A stretch of 64,000 nucleotides of DNA from JAYPHU01 sp964611435 (lineage in GTDB: Bacteria > Pseudomonadota > Alphaproteobacteria > Rhodospirillales > UBA2165). Within the stretch, counting starts at the first letter, position 1, and each line of letters starts with the position of its first letter. The notes beneath the pieces were generated by a model. It saw only the letters and a program-made list of their open reading frames with translations. It was not told where the DNA came from and did no database searches. Below are positions 61,015 to 64,000 of the stretch, piece after piece. The stretch spans positions 1 through 64,000 of the forward strand of contig CAZSXT010000006.1 of the NCBI GenBank assembly GCA_964611435.1, given 5' to 3'. Both the position numbers and the translations under genes were made by a program.

Positions 61015-62685
61015 CTATACCCTTACTACATGAACAGTGACGAGAGGCCGTTTACCCACCCTCTCACGGAACTCTCTTCGGATGGCGATGCGGGAGGCCT
61101 CCGCCACAGCGTTATCATCATCCAGTTCTTCCTCACTCAGAACATCAAGCGCTTCATCGATACGGTCGGTCAACATTTCCAGGATATACGGCTCTTCGTC
61201 ATCATCAATCAACGCATGCGCGGTCAACTTTGGTTCACCGACAATATTGCCGCCATCGTCCAGGACCAAAGTCAGAACAGCGCTGCCGTTATACATAATG
61301 CGGGACCGGTCGCGGACAACGTCCCCTTCCATGGGATGCAGGCGGTTGCCTTCCAGGGCAAAGCGTCCGACGGCCACGTCATCAACGATGCCGGCTGTTG
61401 CCGGCGCCAGTTTTACCACGGAACCGTTTTGCACAAGGATTGTTTCGGGCACCTGACAGGCTTTGGCCAATTCCACGTGCTTCAGCAGATGGCGGGGTTC
61501 TCCGTGGACCGGAATGGCGATCTTGGGACGGATCATCTGATACATCTTGATCAGTTCGTCCCGCGCCGGATGACCGGAGACATGCACGTTGCCGTTGTGG
61601 TCGTTGATCACTTCTATGCCTTTGAGCGCCAAACGGTTTTGCAGGCGTCCAATGGCCAGTTCATTGCCGGGGATATGGCGGGACGAAAAGATCACCGTAT
61701 CGCCCTCCCCCAAATCCACGTCCCGGTGGTCGCCGGCGGCAATCCGGGTAAGAGCGGCGCGGGGCTCCCCCTGGCTGCCAGTACAGATATAAAGAACATC
61801 GGTGTCATCCAGGTTTGCCGCCTCGCTAGGCTCCAAAAATGATGGCAGGTCGCTCAGATAACCGGTTTCCCGCGCCGCCGCATTCATCCGCCAGAGAGAG
61901 CGCCCCACAAGAGACACAGCCCGTCCATTGGCCGTGGCCGCATCGAAGATTGTTTTCAGCCGCGCTACATTAGAGGCAAAGCAGGCAACCGCGACTTTGC
62001 CGGTGCACTTACCGACAAGTTCGGTCAGGTGAGACAACAACGATGCTTCGGAACCGGACGTGCCTTCGACAAACACATTGGTCGAGTCGCCGATCAGCGC
62101 CAGAACCCCCTCTTCACCCAGCGCCTTCAATCCATCCATATCGGTAACGTCGCCAATCACAGGGTCAGGGTCGAACTTCCAATCGCCGGTATGGAAAATG
62201 GTACCGAGCGGCGTGCGAACCGCAATGGCATTAGGTTCCGGCATGGAATGAGTAAGCGTCATAAATTCGAGGGAAAACGGACCTACATCGAACTTCCCCT
62301 GCAGGGGAACTTCGATAATTTCGACGTTGGAGTCCTCTCCGTCCCACTCCAGTTTCTTCCGCAACAACGCTGCCGTGAACGGGGTTGCATAAACAGGACA
62401 GCGAAGCCGGCCCCACAGATAGGGCACGGCGCCCAGATGATCCTCGTGTCCGTGGGTCAGCACGATTCCTTTAAGCCGCTTGCGATTGGCCTCAATAAAC
62501 TGGGGATCGGGCACAATCACATCAACACCGGGCGTGGAATCATCGCCGAAGGTGATCCCCATATCGATGATGATCCAATCCCGGTCATCGGGCGGGCCGA
62601 ACCCATACACATTGAAGTTCATGCCGATTTCCTCCGTTCCGCCGAGGGGAACGAAGATCAACTCGTTTTCGGATGAGTTAGACAT
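61015..62685 (-). CDS. rnj: Ribonuclease J
   Basis: Metallo-beta-lactamase/beta-CASP ribonuclease for RNA maturation and decay, 556 residues. The N-terminal lactamase part has GGTEEIGMNFNVYG and the zinc motif HGHEDHLGAVPYL; the beta-CASP domain carries SGSEASLLSHLTELVG, SSRHIPGNE, and VSGHPARDELIKMYQMIRPK with PVHGEPRHLLKH; the C-terminal domain ends REFRERVGKRPLVTVHVVRV. The ATG at 62685 overlaps the coaX stop by 8 bases; an in-frame GTG at 62712 is less likely. Confidence 0.95.
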   Translation of the reverse strand: MSNSSENELIFVPLGGTEEIGMNFNVYGFGPPDDRDWIIIDMGITFGDDSTPGVDVIVPDPQFIEANRKRLKGIVLTHGHEDHLGAVPYLWGRLRCPVYATPFTAALLRKKLEWDGEDSNVEIIEVPLQGKFDVGPFSLEFMTLTHSMPEPNAIAVRTPLGTIFHTGDWKFDPDPVIGDVTDMDGLKALGEEGVLALIGDSTNVFVEGTSGSEASLLSHLTELVGKCTGKVAVACFASNVARLKTIFDAATANGRAVSLVGRSLWRMNAAARETGYLSDLPSFLEPSEAANLDDTDVLYICTGSQGEPRAALTRIAAGDHRDVDLGEGDTVIFSSRHIPGNELAIGRLQNRLALKGIEVINDHNGNVHVSGHPARDELIKMYQMIRPKIAIPVHGEPRHLLKHVELAKACQVPETILVQNGSVVKLAPATAGIVDDVAVGRFALEGNRLHPMEGDVVRDRSRIMYNGSAVLTLVLDDGGNIVGEPKLTAHALIDDDEEPYILEMLTDRIDEALDVLSEEELDDDNAVAEASRIAIRREFRERVGKRPLVTVHVVRV

Positions 62686-63448
62686 TCCGCTGGTAAATCG
62701 CGTAGAGGCCACGCAGGGTTAGATCCCCGTCGCTATGCTCTAAGACGGAGGAGGCTTGCTGGAACATCGGGGCAAGACCGCCCGTGCCGACGACTTTTAG
62801 CGTGTCACCAAATTCTTCGGAAATTCTTGCGACCATGCCTTCGATCATACTGACATAGCCCCAAAAAATGCCGGAGCGCATGGCGGTGACTGTGTTGGTG
62901 CCGATGACATTTTCCGGCTGTTCCACTGCGACGCGGGGCAATTGCGCCGCACCCAAGTGCAACGCCTCCAATGACAGGTTAATGCCGGGGCTGATAACGC
63001 CCCCCATGTAGTTCCCGTCCCGGTCCACGACATCGAAGGTGGTCGCCGTACCGAAATCCACCACCATGAGCAGCCCACCATAAGTTAAATGGGCTGCGAC
63101 GGCGTTGCATAGCCTGTCCGCGCCAACTTCGTTGGGATTATCTATCAGGACCTCTATTCCCAGTTTTACCTCCGGGTCACCCACCACCTTGGCCTCGACA
63201 TCAAAGTACTTATGGCAAAGGTTTTTCAGGTGCATCAGATTATCTGGGACAACGGTCGCAATAATGGCCCCGTCAATATCGCCGGGCGAGAGACGGTCAC
63301 CCTCCAAAAGCTGTCGCAGCCAAATGCCATATTCGTCGGCGGTTCGCCCGGCTTTGGTGGCGGCGCGCCACTCCCCCACGATCTCGCCATTGTCGTTGAA
63401 GACGGCGAAAACGATATTGGTGTTCCCTGCATCTATCGCCAGCAGCAT
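62678..63448 (-). CDS. coaX: Type III pantothenate kinase
   Basis: First step of coenzyme A synthesis; it phosphorylates pantothenate and is insensitive to feedback by CoA. The 256 residues of the ASKHA fold show the phosphate loop LLAIDAGNTNIVFAVF, VGADRLCNAVAA, LLMVVDFGTATTFDVVD, and GGVISPGINLSLEALHLGAA, with GTNTVTAMRSGIFWGYVSMI later. It lies 12 bases after birA and overlaps rnj by 8 bases. Confidence 0.97.
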   Translation of the reverse strand: MLLAIDAGNTNIVFAVFNDNGEIVGEWRAATKAGRTADEYGIWLRQLLEGDRLSPGDIDGAIIATVVPDNLMHLKNLCHKYFDVEAKVVGDPEVKLGIEVLIDNPNEVGADRLCNAVAAHLTYGGLLMVVDFGTATTFDVVDRDGNYMGGVISPGINLSLEALHLGAAQLPRVAVEQPENVIGTNTVTAMRSGIFWGYVSMIEGMVARISEEFGDTLKVVGTGGLAPMFQQASSVLEHSDGDLTLRGLYAIYQRNV

Positions 63449-63460
63449 ATGAATACGGTC

Positions 63461-64000
63461 CTATTGTTGCCCGACGGCGGGTACGTCGCCCGCGGAGATG
63501 CTGCGAATATCATCTTTCACCTTAAGCAGCAATTCACCCGTATCGCCGAGACCGGCAAAATTTCCCGAGACGACCTCCGCGCCTGTATCGATTTGCAGGT
63601 GATCGCCCATCCCGTGGGCCCGGGCCAGCCACTCGGTTCTCAATTGATCGAAGCCTGAGCCAAGCCAGATTTGATACCATTTCAGAAACGCCTCGGCATA
63701 TGCTGAGAGAGCTGCCTCGACCGCCACGTCCCGCCCTATTTCCTCGGCAATGCTACCCGCAGGATAGCGGGTATCCGGCGGATAATGGGCTAGGTTCACC
63801 CCACAGCCGGCAACAATCCAATCGCAGCGTCCGTTTTCTATCGGACCAGCTTCCAGGAGAATGCCCGCGATCTTCCTACCGTTCAGCAAAACGTCATTCG
63901 GCCATTTGAACCCGACATCTATTGTGTCATCAATCGTCGCCACCATGTTCACTATGGCCAACGGCGGAATAAAGCTCGCTTGCGACAATTCGTCCGCACG
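63461..64000 (-). CDS. birA: Biotin-[acetyl-CoA-carboxylase] ligase, 5' part outside window
   Basis: Attaches biotin to the acetyl-CoA carboxylase carrier protein. The visible 179 or so residues run off the window edge; the frame remains open at 64000 with RADELSQASFIPPL, which matches the interior of BirA, so the start is upstream. The signature FKWPNDVLLNGRKIAGILLE and GCGVNLAHYP are present, followed by the C-terminal SH3-like domain. Whether an N-terminal regulatory HTH exists cannot be seen. Confidence 0.92.
   Translation of the reverse strand, partial: RADELSQASFIPPLAIVNMVATIDDTIDVGFKWPNDVLLNGRKIAGILLEAGPIENGRCDWIVAGCGVNLAHYPPDTRYPAGSIAEEIGRDVAVEAALSAYAEAFLKWYQIWLGSGFDQLRTEWLARAHGMGDHLQIDTGAEVVSGNFAGLGDTGELLLKVKDDIRSISAGDVPAVGQQ

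Overview
The window is a chromosomal segment of an alphaproteobacterium, most like the Rhodospirillales-type lineages. The evidence is the gene order together with marker features: short ProS, LpxI instead of LpxH, an RNase J, an E1-beta pyruvate dehydrogenase subunit with its own lipoyl domain, a GAAC-N7-GAAC LexA box, and the blocks ppiD-trpE, trpGDC-moaC-moeA-lexA, rpsB-tsf-pyrH-frr-uppS-cdsA-dxr-rseP-bamA-ompH-lpxD-fabZ-lpxA-lpxI-lpxB and birA-coaX-rnj-proS-lolC-lolD-dnaE. Species cannot be named from what I see. About 57 protein genes are present, nearly all housekeeping. I found no rRNA, tRNA, CRISPR array, transposase or prophage.

Layout. 1-9349: a sulfatase, then a minus-strand central-carbon block read pdhA-pdhB-pdhC-(GIY-YIG gene)-lpd-GNAT-lipA-ratA, which builds pyruvate dehydrogenase and its lipoyl cofactor. 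9350-16544: a GST, a Dabb-domain protein, then tpiA, secG, pyrG, kdsA, eno and ftsB on the minus strand. 16748-20194: ppiD and trpE. 20206-25028: a minus-strand insert (copper ATPase, CueR-like regulator, polysaccharide deacetylase, TRIC-type channel) separating trpE from trpG. 25173-30231: trpG, trpD, trpC, moaC, moeA, lexA. 30274-35234: comEC (minus), gltX and gltA (plus). 35302-50043: gloA and the long minus-strand envelope/translation block from rpsB to lpxB. 50167-51821: DinB-like protein, ArsR-type regulator and DUF899 protein. 52054-64000: birA (cut by the window edge), coaX, rnj, a DUF1467 protein, a Tag-type glycosylase, an Ala-rich exported protein, proS, lolC, lolD, dnaE.

How the parts fit. 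The window joins acetyl-CoA supply and TCA entry (PDH, GltA), glycolysis (Eno, TpiA), tryptophan and Moco synthesis, protein synthesis, and outer-membrane building: lipid A (LpxA/D/I/B, KdsA, FabZ), phospholipid and isoprenoid (CdsA, Dxr, UppS), BAM and Lol transport, and RseP.

Most unusual points: a GIY-YIG nuclease-like gene inside the pdh operon; an exported protein whose two short conserved-looking ends are separated by about 190 Ala/Ser/Thr-rich residues; a copper cassette with a textbook 19-bp-spacer CueR promoter and a second dyad; a three-copy family of about 100-bp palindromic repeats; a strong Shine-Dalgarno followed by ATG-TAA ahead of gltX; and a palindrome covering the start codon of an ArsR-type gene.
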